Below, piece by piece: positions 39,253 to 49,950 of a stretch of 64,000 nt of DNA. Origin of the DNA: Callipepla californica brunnescens (Eukaryota > Chordata > Aves > Galliformes > Odontophoridae); NCBI GenBank assembly GCA_023055505.1, contig JALIRH010000019.1, positions 1,984,001 to 2,048,000 of the forward strand. The letters run 5' to 3'. The notes beneath the pieces were generated by a model that was not told the DNA's origin, did not search any database, and saw only the letters and a list, made by a program, of their open reading frames with translations. The position numbers and the translations under genes were made by a program. Each line of letters begins with the position of its first letter. Position 1 is the stretch's first letter.

Positions 39253-42001
39253 AAATACTGTGGATTTCGTGGTCCTTTTAATTAACTAGCTTTTTTCTCT
39301 CTTAACTTGCTTTCTCTTTCATCCTCTGCTCTTCCTGAGCCCATCTTAGGTCCAGGCTGGCTTCTTTTAGAAGTTTGGACAAACATACCAGAAAGACACT
39401 CACCCTCAAGCAATTATAGGTCAGAAGCAGGCAAATACTGATTATAAATATTAGAAATCTAAAAAAAAAGGTTCAAGAAATTAGCAACCCATCTGACTAT
39501 AAGCGCCTTAGTCACATTGGGAATTAGAACTCATGTTCTTCAGTTGAGACCACAGTGACCTACCTACCTGTGGTCAGATTGAAATGTTGCTGTTCCATGC
39601 AATTATCATGTTGTGAGAGAGTGGCTAGTGCAAATGGGAACAAGAATTTTCTTTTCAGTAGCTAAAACTGGATATACAAGTGAAAACTTGAATATGGATC
39701 TTGAACATAGGTATATGCATCATCAAAATGGTGTGAAATAGCACAACAAACTCTAATAAGAAACTTCAAGACAACTGGGTTAAAACTCAATTGAAAGGGT
39801 AAAATGGATAGTATTATTATCTGTTTAAAAGTTAGTGTTATTACTGGAGACTGTAGTGAGCAGTTGTTTTTTTTCTTGCTAAAGTTAACAAGCAGTGCAA
39901 GTTTAGCACATGGGGAGAGTTATGTGCTGATTATTCTTTATAGAGTTTCTAATACCAAATTCTTAGTTATAATTCTAAACGTGTGTGACATCATGCAAAA
40001 CCAAGTACATAAAGCAGCTAAATTCTACTGCTAAAAATGTGTTAACCTTCTAGCTAGAATAGAGACATGTCCTGTTGTATCCCAGCGCTTTTAGCACAGT
40101 ATCTGATTATTCTCTTCAACTGAAATTGCTAGATGAGAATATCTTGTCAGTGATTTCAGGCTACTCTGAGTGGTTGCAATCACAGAAGGCCTTGTTGGAA
40201 ATGATGCAATCTTTTATTTCTGTTTGTCATCCTTCAGCCAGAAGGTTAGTACAAAGAGCTTATAACATGTAGTATTAAAGGCTTCAAAAGATCCCACATA
40301 TCTTTTATTTTTTATATGTGTATAAAACTCTTATCCTCTAGCTATTAAATTCATTTTATTGTTTATTTTCATTTTTATTATGTTCTATTCCTCCAGTGAT
40401 GATTAAAGAAGGAGTCTTTCTGTTCTGATCATGGTGCATTTTATTTTTAAGATAGCGATAGGCACATTTGTATAAAGAGATGGTGTAAGGAAGTTCACTA
40501 ATGTGATCCTTATAATCTGTGAGGAGAGAGAAATGTGCAGTCAGAGCCAGTTCAGTTCTTTAGGTAAGGATGTAGGGTAGAGATATAAGTAATAGCTTTT
40601 TATCCGTCATAAAATTTCAAAATGGCTCAGAGGCATATCACTGCTGCAGCTGTGGCAGACCTTGTTATGGCATTATGCTCCGACTCAGGATGAGTTTTTC
40701 CATAGAAGATTCTAGCAGGAACTATAGTTCTGGTAATAACATAAGTAGGAGAATAAATAACTTGAATATTAACAGATTGTATATAATACAGATGCTCCAG
40801 CATGAACCCAGGCTGGAGAAGAAATTGCATTTCCTTTCTCCATTCTTTTCACACTATGCTTTTTCAGACAAAACCCTCTGGTAGAATGACAGAACCTCCT
40901 CTGAACAATACAACTTTAATCCCATATGGTATTTCTGCTTGTTCTGATTATTCATTTCACTATTATTAAATTATATTTTCACTTACAGTGTGAAGGTAGT
41001 AGAGTTATATTTGCTAGTATCTTTCATATGATTCAAGCAAACTGAAAAGCCACTTTAGATTTTAGCAAGAAATCCTTGCTATTCTTTGTGAACAAAAGCA
41101 ATTTTCAAATCTGGGACTACTCACGGTAAAAGTAAAGAAAGGGAAAAAACATTTGGTGTTCCTTTATGATAATCTGCCCATGCAACTGATGCCAGCTGTG
41201 CTTTCTTCAGTAATACCCAGTGAGTGATAGATACTTGCTCAGATACTGCTGATTCTCAGTGCTGGTTCTCAAGCTGTCTGCAGGGTCTGTCCTTTGAGTG
41301 ACCAGCTTTTATTGATCTTCTCTGAAATGTGAACAGGTGTACCCTACTGACCAAATCAAGAATTAGTGTTTATCAAAGGAAAATAATACTGAAGCATTAT
41401 ATTCCTGTAACACATCCCCAGTTATAGCTCAAACTTTATCAGCAGTAGCAAAATTTCATCAGACACATATTTGTTTCAGAAAATATGTTGGGTGGTTCTT
41501 CAGACTTCTGTTTCTCAAGTTCTTATGTGACCCATATTGAAGCAAGTGTCTCTGGAGGGTGGGGAAAAAAGACTAAAATTGCATTCACCTCTTGTCCTTT
41601 ATAAGTTGCCATCTTTTAATAAAGACATATGAGCTTGTACTGCTTTTACACAATGAAATGTAGTGGTAGTTGACCTTAAAATCAGATAACAATGATACAC
41701 AAGGCTGGATAGGGCAATCTAAGAGTTTTGAGTAACCATTGATAGCTATTTAGCACTGAATTGAAGAGGGATGTAACTTCTCACAAACCACAGTAGATAT
41801 ACTGTTGGCACTAAAGGTTAAAGATCCAGCTGTAACTATATTCTATAGATTTTCAATTGATTTTCAAGTAACGGGATGATAATAGCCATTTGTTGAAATC
41901 ATGTTTTCAGTTGATCATCAAGTAGTCTAACAGTGCCTTTGGTTCCTTAGGTATGTCATGATTATTGTTACCCCAGCTTTGACATCACCTTTATTTCATG
42001 A

Positions 42002-42135
42002 TATCATAGAATCATTTGAGTTGGAAGGTACCTTTGAAGGTCATCTAGTCCAACTCCTGCAATGAACAAGGACATCTTCAGCTAGATCAGGTTGCTCAGT
42101 GTTCCAATATAGCCTCCTCTTGAATGTCTCAAGGA
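42002..42135 (-). mobile_element. CR1 LINE 3'-end fragment
   Basis: The + strand starts with ATCATAGAATCAT, the reverse complement of the CR1 terminal octamer repeat, followed by TTGGAAGGTACCTTTGAAGG, TCATCTAGTCCAACTCCTGC and AGATCAGGTTGCTCA. This is the standard antisense view of a 5'-truncated CR1 tail. The preserved terminal repeat makes the left edge precise; the right edge is approximate. Confidence 0.95.
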
Positions 42136-42155
42136 AAACATATCAAGTTTGGCTT

Positions 42156-42201
42156 TTTGTTACATACAAAACAGGAAATTTGTTACATACAATACAGGAA
42201 A
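42156..42201 (+). repeat. 23-bp tandem duplication, one mismatch
   Basis: Two adjacent 23-bp units (42156-42178 and 42179-42201) both start TTTGTTACATACAA and end ACAGGAAA, differing only at one A/T position. They lie about 20 bp beyond the right edge of a CR1 fragment. This is a recent replication-slippage type duplication. Confidence 0.88.
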
Positions 42202-43631
42202 GAGTGGTGTCACAATGTTAGCATGTGAATGTGTGACGTCTTTGTTAAAATCTGAAGGCAGTGACTGAAAATTCATTGTCGTGTCTATGCCTTGAGACAA
42301 ATTCCATTACCAGGATCATATTTAGTGTAAACTGGCCTAGAGCTGCAGGAGTACAAAACATGGCATGACACTGCTCTTTAGTCCACGTCCTTGAAACTAG
42401 CTTAGCTCCCACATGTTGGTGAGTATTTTGTGAAAAAAAATACCAAAAGCTGGGGCTTATAGTGATCTTGAAAGTAGTATTCTTCATGACTGTATGTTAG
42501 GAGTGAAGATGACAAAGTAAAAGTGACACAGTAGCAGGGTAGTAGGTAGGACAAACGTGTTTGCCTAAGGAAAGCTGAATTAGAAGTATATATGTATGTA
42601 ATTTTATTATAATGGAACAGAAGATTTTCATGTCTGTAGTATAGTGAGACAAATGTTTTTTAATTCTTTTTTCAACTATTTTAGAATGCTTTACTTTATG
42701 TTATGATATATGAGTGCAAACATCTATTTCAGAAACACATATCTTTAGCACCTATCTATTATTTGAGTCAATCGTGTGCAGAATTAGGTTGTAGATATCA
42801 GTGTTCATCACTTGCGTGTAAGTCTTCCCTATATCCTCATTTGCTTATTTTACTTTGTTGTCAGCCGTTTCATTTAGATAGCAGGATCTGAATGTTAGAG
42901 AAGATTTGCGCAACTGCTAACACTTTGTTTCAGCAAACACGACAGGCTGTAGAAAAGCAAGCGAGAATACAAAGAAAAAAAGTTGTACCAGGATTAGAGA
43001 TGAACTCATCAGTGGTTTGATAGTACTAAGTGATTATACCGTAGCCTTTGATGTGTTAAAGGAAACAGTGTAAATGGAAGAAAACTAACTGTTCATACTT
43101 CTGAGAAGGCAGTTGTGCAACAGCAGTACCCTGAAGCTGAAGGAAGAAATGTTTAAGATATATTTATAGAAGATATCAGCAGAAAAAGAAGTGTAGTGGC
43201 GGAGGTGCTATTCACGTAGTCAAACAGGGCTGGCACCAGTAGAAGTGGTTCCAGCAAATGCAGGCTGCCCATGGATGGTTCAGATAGTCATTTGCTGTTT
43301 TTTTTTTTTTTGTTTGTTTGCTGTTATTTGCTTGTTTCTTGTTCTTGTAATTTGTTTTTCTTGATGTCTCTAATTTAGCGCAGGGATCTTCCTCTGCTGT
43401 TATTCATGTTGTATAAGTGTGGGGCGGCTGAGATTATGAAGATTCATGGCATGGGGTTAAGCCACCGAGTCACAGATTTGTTGTGCAGAGAAAAGGGATA
43501 GTATTCCTGAAGATGTGAACAGGGCTTGTTTTTTGGGGGGTTATTTCAAGTAAACTGGGAAGATCACGGTTACTGCAATGCGATTTATATCAAAACCTGT
43601 TTTTTTGTTTCTTTTCTTTCATTTCCTTTCC

Positions 43632-43869
43632 TTTTTTTTTTTTTTTTTAGTGGGGACGGGATGTGGAAGGGTGGGAGAATGGCAAGGTGGGGAGGCTGTC
43701 AAAGTTAAAGAGAGAATTAGAGGGAGCTGAACTGGGCAGTGCTGTAACTCATGAGTTAATTCGGCGAGATGCCTCCTCTACCAAGAAGGATAGAGGCATG
43801 CGATTTGCTCCAGCATCTCCTGCGTTTGCATTCTTGTTTAATTACGGGAAGTGCATTCAGTGTGCAAAG
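43632..43869 (+). other. Candidate cryptic or cassette exon (43651-43869) with poly-T acceptor
   Basis: Seventeen T residues end in AG at 43649-43650. The next 219 nt are GC-richer than the flanks, purine-rich and contain several CpGs. They stay open in one frame for exactly 73 codons up to AAG before GTATCA, a moderate donor. Because the host intron is phase 0, inclusion would keep the ADK frame and insert a basic segment (containing KLKRELEGAELG and SSTKKDRGMRFAP) between NET and EAA. I see no known domain. Inserting 73 residues into the NXXE motif would probably abolish activity, so a functional product seems unlikely. Alternatives are a minus-strand retroposed sequence whose poly-A tail reads as the poly-T, or chance. 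Confidence 0.3.
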
Positions 43870-46800
43870 GTATCATTGCTGTCCTGCTGTTTTATCATTT
43901 CTTTATGAGATAATGTTGATTTTAGCAATGAAATGCAAATTCAGTTTACAGTGCTCCTTTTCTCTGTATAAAGGTTAAAATGCATTTTGTGGATAACTCT
44001 GTTGGTGATGCTTTTGAAACAGACTTTTATCATCTGATTTCAGCAATACATGGATGTAAATGCTGCTCATTGCAGTTTAACCCAATATGCATGTTGTTAG
44101 CGTTTTGGCCATAATTTGGCCAACTTATCATTAAATATTTGTACCTACAAGAAATTAACACATAGTGCGCCTTCTGTGTGTTGTGGCAAAATGAACATTA
44201 AATTTTTTGAAGTGGAGCCATCTTAACTCTATAATCTCTGAGTTCTCCTTACACAGGGGTTAATTCCTGGAGGTAAAGAATCTAATGTTTCTGTGTTAGG
44301 GTGGATTTTGGTTTACTTGTGAACAAGGTGTCTCTATTGCTGATGATAAAAAGGCCCCAAATTCTAACAAGCACTATGACAATCGACTGGAGTGTAGGTT
44401 ATAGACAGCTCTGTTTACTACATGCTGGAGCTCCAACAGCAACAAAATACATGCAAAATGGGAAGTTTTCAGCTATCAAGAGAGTCAAATACAGCAGCAA
44501 GACCAGTACTGGCGGAAGTTGTCTTTTTTAATTATCTCTTTATCTTGCTATCCTGTGTAAACTGCTCATTGTTGTGCAAAGAGAAGGGTGTGTGTGGACG
44601 TTGGTGACACTGTATTACTCCATTAAATAACACTGTATGCTATTCACTTCAATATGACTGTATGTTTTAAGATTATTTTTTTCCAAAACAGCATAAGCCA
44701 AATGTTTCATAACTATTAACAAATCCCATTTCTGCTTTAGGTGGTACAGCAGCAAATATTCTCTTGTGGTTGATAAAAAGGCTATGTATAAAAGAAGTGT
44801 TAATGTTTAAAATATACTTAGAATTTAAGAGAGGAAAGGTGGGGAGAGGGTGTTATGAAGTGAGATGCACTGTAGACACGAATGGAAAATAGCTCTGAAA
44901 ATGCTGACTTGTAGTAATGAACATACAACACCTAAAGTTTATCAGAATCAAAAGAACTCCTGACATGAATTGAAGCTTCCTAAGAAAATTCTGTTCTGTT
45001 GCTGTTCTGCTTTACTGTTGTCGCATGTCATGCATGAATGAAAATGCTGCATTCTCCAGGGAGCAGTAAAGCTTCTGTGTAGGTTGTTTATTTCCTTAAT
45101 CCCTCCTTCTCCGTGATTTCCAATGTCAGATATAAAATGGAAAGCCTGTAAATACAGTGATTATCATACTGATTATCACCTGCATCAGGGAACGCCCTGG
45201 CTGGCCGCTGTAACCCCAGCAGTCTCCACATGTTACAGCCACTTCGATTTTAACCTGACTACTCTATTAGGTATGTGAGGCTCAGTGTGAGGTGCCCTAA
45301 GGCTGCACAGATGGGGTCCGCTTGTTTCCTGTTCTCACTGTTATTGTGAATAGATACTAAAAGCTCCTCATTGCTTTTATCTGGTTAATTTACTTTGAAC
45401 TGGCCCCGTATTCAGGGCCTGCCGAACATTTCTCACCATTTTGCAAACACTAAACCGTAGCCTCTAGAGGTGTGCTTTGCACTTTTCTCCCCTTTTTTCT
45501 AGAAGGGCCTTAATTCTCAGGGGCTGTAATTCTGGGAGATGCCGATTCTCAGGGAGCTGCAGACTCCTTACTGGAGGAAGCTGCTCGGGAGGTGTTGTGC
45601 GGTTTGCTTGATAGTAGAGAAGAAAATTAAGATTGACGTTGTTCTTTGGCACGTTCGGAACCCTTAGATTAGGGGTCAATTTGTGACTGTGTCATTGCTC
45701 ATGTAGATGGGCAACAGACCAGGCTAAAAGATGAATCTCCAGCAGGAAAATCCTAAGATTAGATACTTCTTGCCAAATATGCAATCGTTTGTACTTTTGT
45801 GTGGAAGAGCCAGGTCTTTCAAACCACATCTGCTATGCATGGGTGCCCCAGAACAGAAAATTAAGATGAATTCTCTCAAAGTCTCTCACATAAGGAAGTA
45901 CTACTTAACTGGAATAGCTTTTATTTCACAGATGTAAGAATGTACTGGTGTCCAGTTTCCTGGCCAAACAATAGTTTAACACAGATGTTAATGTCCCGCT
46001 GCCTTGGGGCATTAAAGAAATCCCTTAGGACAGATCAGTGCAACTTCCAATTTCGCTCACATGGCCAAAAAACCTGATGTTACAGAAGTTATTTGACTGC
46101 AGTACATAATTGTTAGTTTATTTTCTCTGTCCCCCTTATCACTCTCTCACTTCTCGTATTTTTGTTCTGTGGGATTTTTTTCTGTGTCCAAGTCCTGTTT
46201 GAGGCTTTCTTGATTGTTCTGTGGTTCTTTATAAGAGCATCACTGTATAGTGGAAGCTCACAGGCTCCTTTTTTCATATGAGCATAGGCTTTGTTAATCA
46301 CATGCTGCTTTAGGAAAACACTGCATGATATCTTTGAACCCTACGCTCCTTCTTGACAGCCAGGCTAGCAAATGTCATTGACTGTGTGATGTACAAGAAG
46401 GAATTCAATTGTAAGTAAATTGTCAAAGTGGCTAACCTTGCCCGCACCCAATTGTCAGGACCATGATTCAGTTTTTCTGTCAACATCAGCTAAGGCTAAC
46501 CCGGTCAGCCTTATGTTTCTGCAGCGAAGCAGCCTGAGGAGTTGTGCTTTTCAGCTGATCACATTTTATTAACCTCAAGTTACTGTTGTTATAATCAATT
46601 GTACCCACTTTGGATTCTTAGATTGCCCCCAAATTGGCAGATCATATAGGTCCACGAGTTTGTATTTTCTGCAGTATTAAAGCTGTCATAGAGATGCTGG
46701 CCTTAAATGGTGCAGTACAGTAGTTGTTTTTGTTCAGTTGGATCAGCTCTCTATTCAGGCTCAAATCTTATCCGTCTATTAATATCACTTGGCAAAGATA

Positions 46801-47539
46801 ATCTGGAAGATTGCAAGTTAAAATGTAAAGACTTTGAGCGTTGTCAACAGTATTTGCAATGCTGAGGTAGAAAGTGAATAAGGGAAAAATACTGCTGTTG
46901 TCTCCTGTCTCCTTGCTTTTATTTCAAAAGAGATTTTAATTGCTCCAATTAATATAAATAAGAAATGAGGACATTCTGATACCCTAATGTTTCCTCTGTT
47001 CTTTCAGGAAAAGAACATAGTTAAATTGCCTAAAGCAGTGATTAAGACATCAGAGTGTTTTAAAATGCTCATCTGATTCCACCACAAGGATTTGAACACA
47101 TTTTGTGCTCCTATTTTTTTATGCACTGTAGATGACAAATGATTTTTTTTAAATGGCTTAAAAACCCGTATCCCATGAAGTGCGTCAATGGAGATAATGC
47201 TGTAATTTCAATTCAGATTATTTCTGAAGGATATTTGCCTGGATTTGAAATTGTGATTTCCTACTTAAGTCCTATGTCCAGAAGTAACTTTCCTCGCCTG
47301 GAAAATACGATATATTGTACCTTCTTTCTTTGAACTTGAGCAGTGTGCTGACATTGTGCTGCTGCTGGGCTGCAGGAAGGAGGGGGAAGCTTTGGGTGCA
47401 ACTATCAGAATTGAACAACTGTATGTGGGGATATTGAGATAATCGTGTAAAAGGAAAACTGGCTGAATGAGTTTCAAAATGTGTTATTTCTTCATTATCT
47501 AGCACTTTATAATTAACTGTTCTTCTTTTATTATTACAG

Positions 47540-47575
47540 GAAGCTGCCACTTTTGCTAGAGAGCAAGGCTTTGAG
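47540..47575 (+). CDS. ADK: ADK 36-nt exon encoding EAATFAREQGFE
   Basis: This 36-nt exon lies between acceptor TTATTACAG and donor GTGAGT and encodes EAATFAREQGFE, identical to the human ADK segment after GNET as I remember it. It is phase 0 at both ends, so skipping would remove 12 residues without a frameshift. The first residue is the Glu of the NXXE motif, which in ADK takes part in magnesium and phosphate binding, so skipping would be expected to harm catalysis. The exon is too short to be found by ORF length alone; it was found from the missing segment between the two larger exons. Vertebrate ADK is known to contain a 36-bp smallest exon, which agrees with this. Confidence 0.96.
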
Positions 47576-47690
47576 GTGAGTTAACCCACAATTGCACACT
47601 AAACAGATCCTAAAGGCTTTTTTCGTGCTGATAATGAAGTTCTTTTGGACAATGATTGATGTGCTATTATACTCTCCAAGCCTCGCAGCG

Positions 47691-47704
47691 GTTGCCATGG
47701 AAAC
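47691..47704. promoter_or_regulatory. RFX-type X-box, palindromic
   Basis: GTTGCCATGGAAAC matches the X-box consensus RYYNYY-N(1-3)-RRNRAC bound by RFX transcription factors. Both half sites are strong, with a 2-bp spacer. It lies 116 bp after the end of the 36-nt ADK exon, within a short GC-richer patch (CTCGCAGCG before it). The match is direct; binding and function are inference. Confidence 0.55.
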
Positions 47705-49847
47705 TTGGCAGTCGTCATGGTTTCTTTGTTCTGCCAGCTCAGTGTTATGACGCACTCTGCTAGGTCTGCACCCAACATCGCCTACAGATGTTATTTATTG
47801 AATTTTGAAAAGCCTCTTGGGAAGCCGAGAGGTTGGGCACGGTTTCAAGCTGCCTCTGCAGATATGGGACCTGTCAGTTTGTTCAGTTAAAAAGCTACCT
47901 CATTAGCTGCATTACACTCCACAAGGATTCACTGCTAAAGCAGTGGTGAGGCAAGACTAAATAGAGAAATATAACACCGCTTAAAGAACTTAAACCCTGC
48001 CATATGCGGATTATCATTATGCAAATGAATTGTAGAAAGGTTGTATATAAAATTGGTAGGTACTGATTAATGTAAACCATGCTGCTTTTCGAAGGGATAG
48101 TGTGGAATTTCTGTTTCAAAACAGATTCGAGTTGGTGCTTTCCATCTGTGCTTTAAAAATGCTCAGTTCCCTACTTTCTAGAGCTGAACACTGTTGATTT
48201 TTCTGCAAATCTCAGAGCTTTTGATTTCATTTTTCTGAGGTATTTATTTGAGTGCCTAAGCCTTTTTGTTGCCCCTCCCATTGGCTACATTCGGATAACT
48301 CAATCTGGAGAGCTATCAGCTATTGGTCTCTAATGCTGAATTCAAATAGGCAGGTTTTAAATACTATAATTAATGTGACAACAGTTGTACTAATTTCACA
48401 GATAGTAAGCGATCTCACTGAAATCTAAATTGCAGAACTGAATGCACATGAATCCTGTTATGTGTTTTTTCACTGGAATAAAACCCACCTTAATTGATTT
48501 GTTTGCAATGGGGAAGAATAGATAGGAGTTTGAGTACTCAACACCCATTTTGCATAAATAATAGAAGCCGCGCAATTCAAACTGCGGCACTTTAAGAACA
48601 TGCCACTTTGTGTGTGGATGGCTGCGTAGAAAAAAAAAGGGGAAAGACTGGCAGCTTTTGTTCTGCAATTTAGATCTCTTTAGAGCCATACAGCAGCAGG
48701 TACATCAATGCCATCAGTGTTTTAGATATTAAAGCTGTGGGCTGGCCCATTTCGTTTTATGTTTCTTAAATTCATGCGGCTGCTTTGTAGAAATCCAGAC
48801 ATTTTATCACTGTCAATTTTCATTTGTATAATCTGTATTGTTAGCATAAAAATACACTTTCAATTTATTCTATCAAATGAATGAATTTCACAGATGCCTC
48901 CAAATATATTATGAAGCATAACAAATTATTGGTACCCTCTGGTAGCTAGACAATAAAAAGGAAAGGAAGTAGTGTATTAAGTCTACCCATTCTATACTTT
49001 TATTGCCCCCTTGAGCTAAAGACTTTGAATATGCCTGGTTTAAATTCAGTTCTAGTGACAAACTGCTGTTGCTGGTGTCTGCTAACTACCATCGTATTAA
49101 CCTTTCCATTAGTGCTTGCTTAGAGATTCTAGCACAGTTCCTTCTGAACATCCTAAATCTGCCACATTTGATTACAGCGTATCAGTAAAGTGCACAATGA
49201 TTATGATCTTATCTCTTATTACCCCCTTGCTTGGCAACAGCTCACACATCAGGTTTCCTGACAAAAATTTGGTAAGTGTCTGCTGTGTTGTTTTCCCATT
49301 GTGCTATGAAGGCAAAAAGATAAAATCACATTACTAAGAATGTATCTTAGGAAAAACTTAAATAGCTTTGATTAATTTCCTTAGTTAAAGGAAAAAGTTC
49401 TAGCAGGTCTCAAAATCATGTAAAATTGATCCTGTAATTTAAATAGAGAAAGCATAGAAAGGTAAAATAGAGAACTGGGATGACCAAAGCAAAAATTAAG
49501 AGGATATTTACTATAAAAGTAATGAAAAGTTGCTGTTAACTGAATCTGAATTACAGATGGAATTTTTTTTTTTAATTAAAAATCAATTCATCAGAAATCT
49601 TTATTGTTGAAGAACAGTTGAGCCTTTGCTTTTTTTTTTTTTTTCTTAGTATTATCTCCATTTCTTCCTTGCACTTAATTCCACAGTTTATGTGACTTAA
49701 ATTCGTGTTATAAATGTGGATTAAGTAAAATGAAATGAAAGGACCAGACGTACCTAAGCTGCCATGGAAATAGTTTTTCCTTTTAAAGATGATGCTTTTC
49801 CATGAAGTACATATTGTCTGGGGAACTTGATCGAATGCTTTTGATAC

Positions 49848-49950
49848 CCTGGGCCAAATTTCAGTCTTAAAAACAGTGAAGTCCACTGCACAAGTCCACT
49901 GTTTTCAGTGGACTGATTTATGCTGGTTCAGTACGTGGCTCTGATGGTCC
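49848..49950 (+). repeat. Ancient amniote repeat with palindromic core
   Basis: The stretch begins CTGGGCCAAATTTCAGTCTT and contains a perfect 9-bp inverted repeat, AGTCCACTG-TTTT-CAGTGGACT (49893-49914). An extra direct copy of GTCCACTG lies just upstream. This layout resembles old amniote repeats of the type gggccaaattctgccc with a palindromic cattgacttcaatgg core. The family name cannot be settled by eye. Confidence 0.45.
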
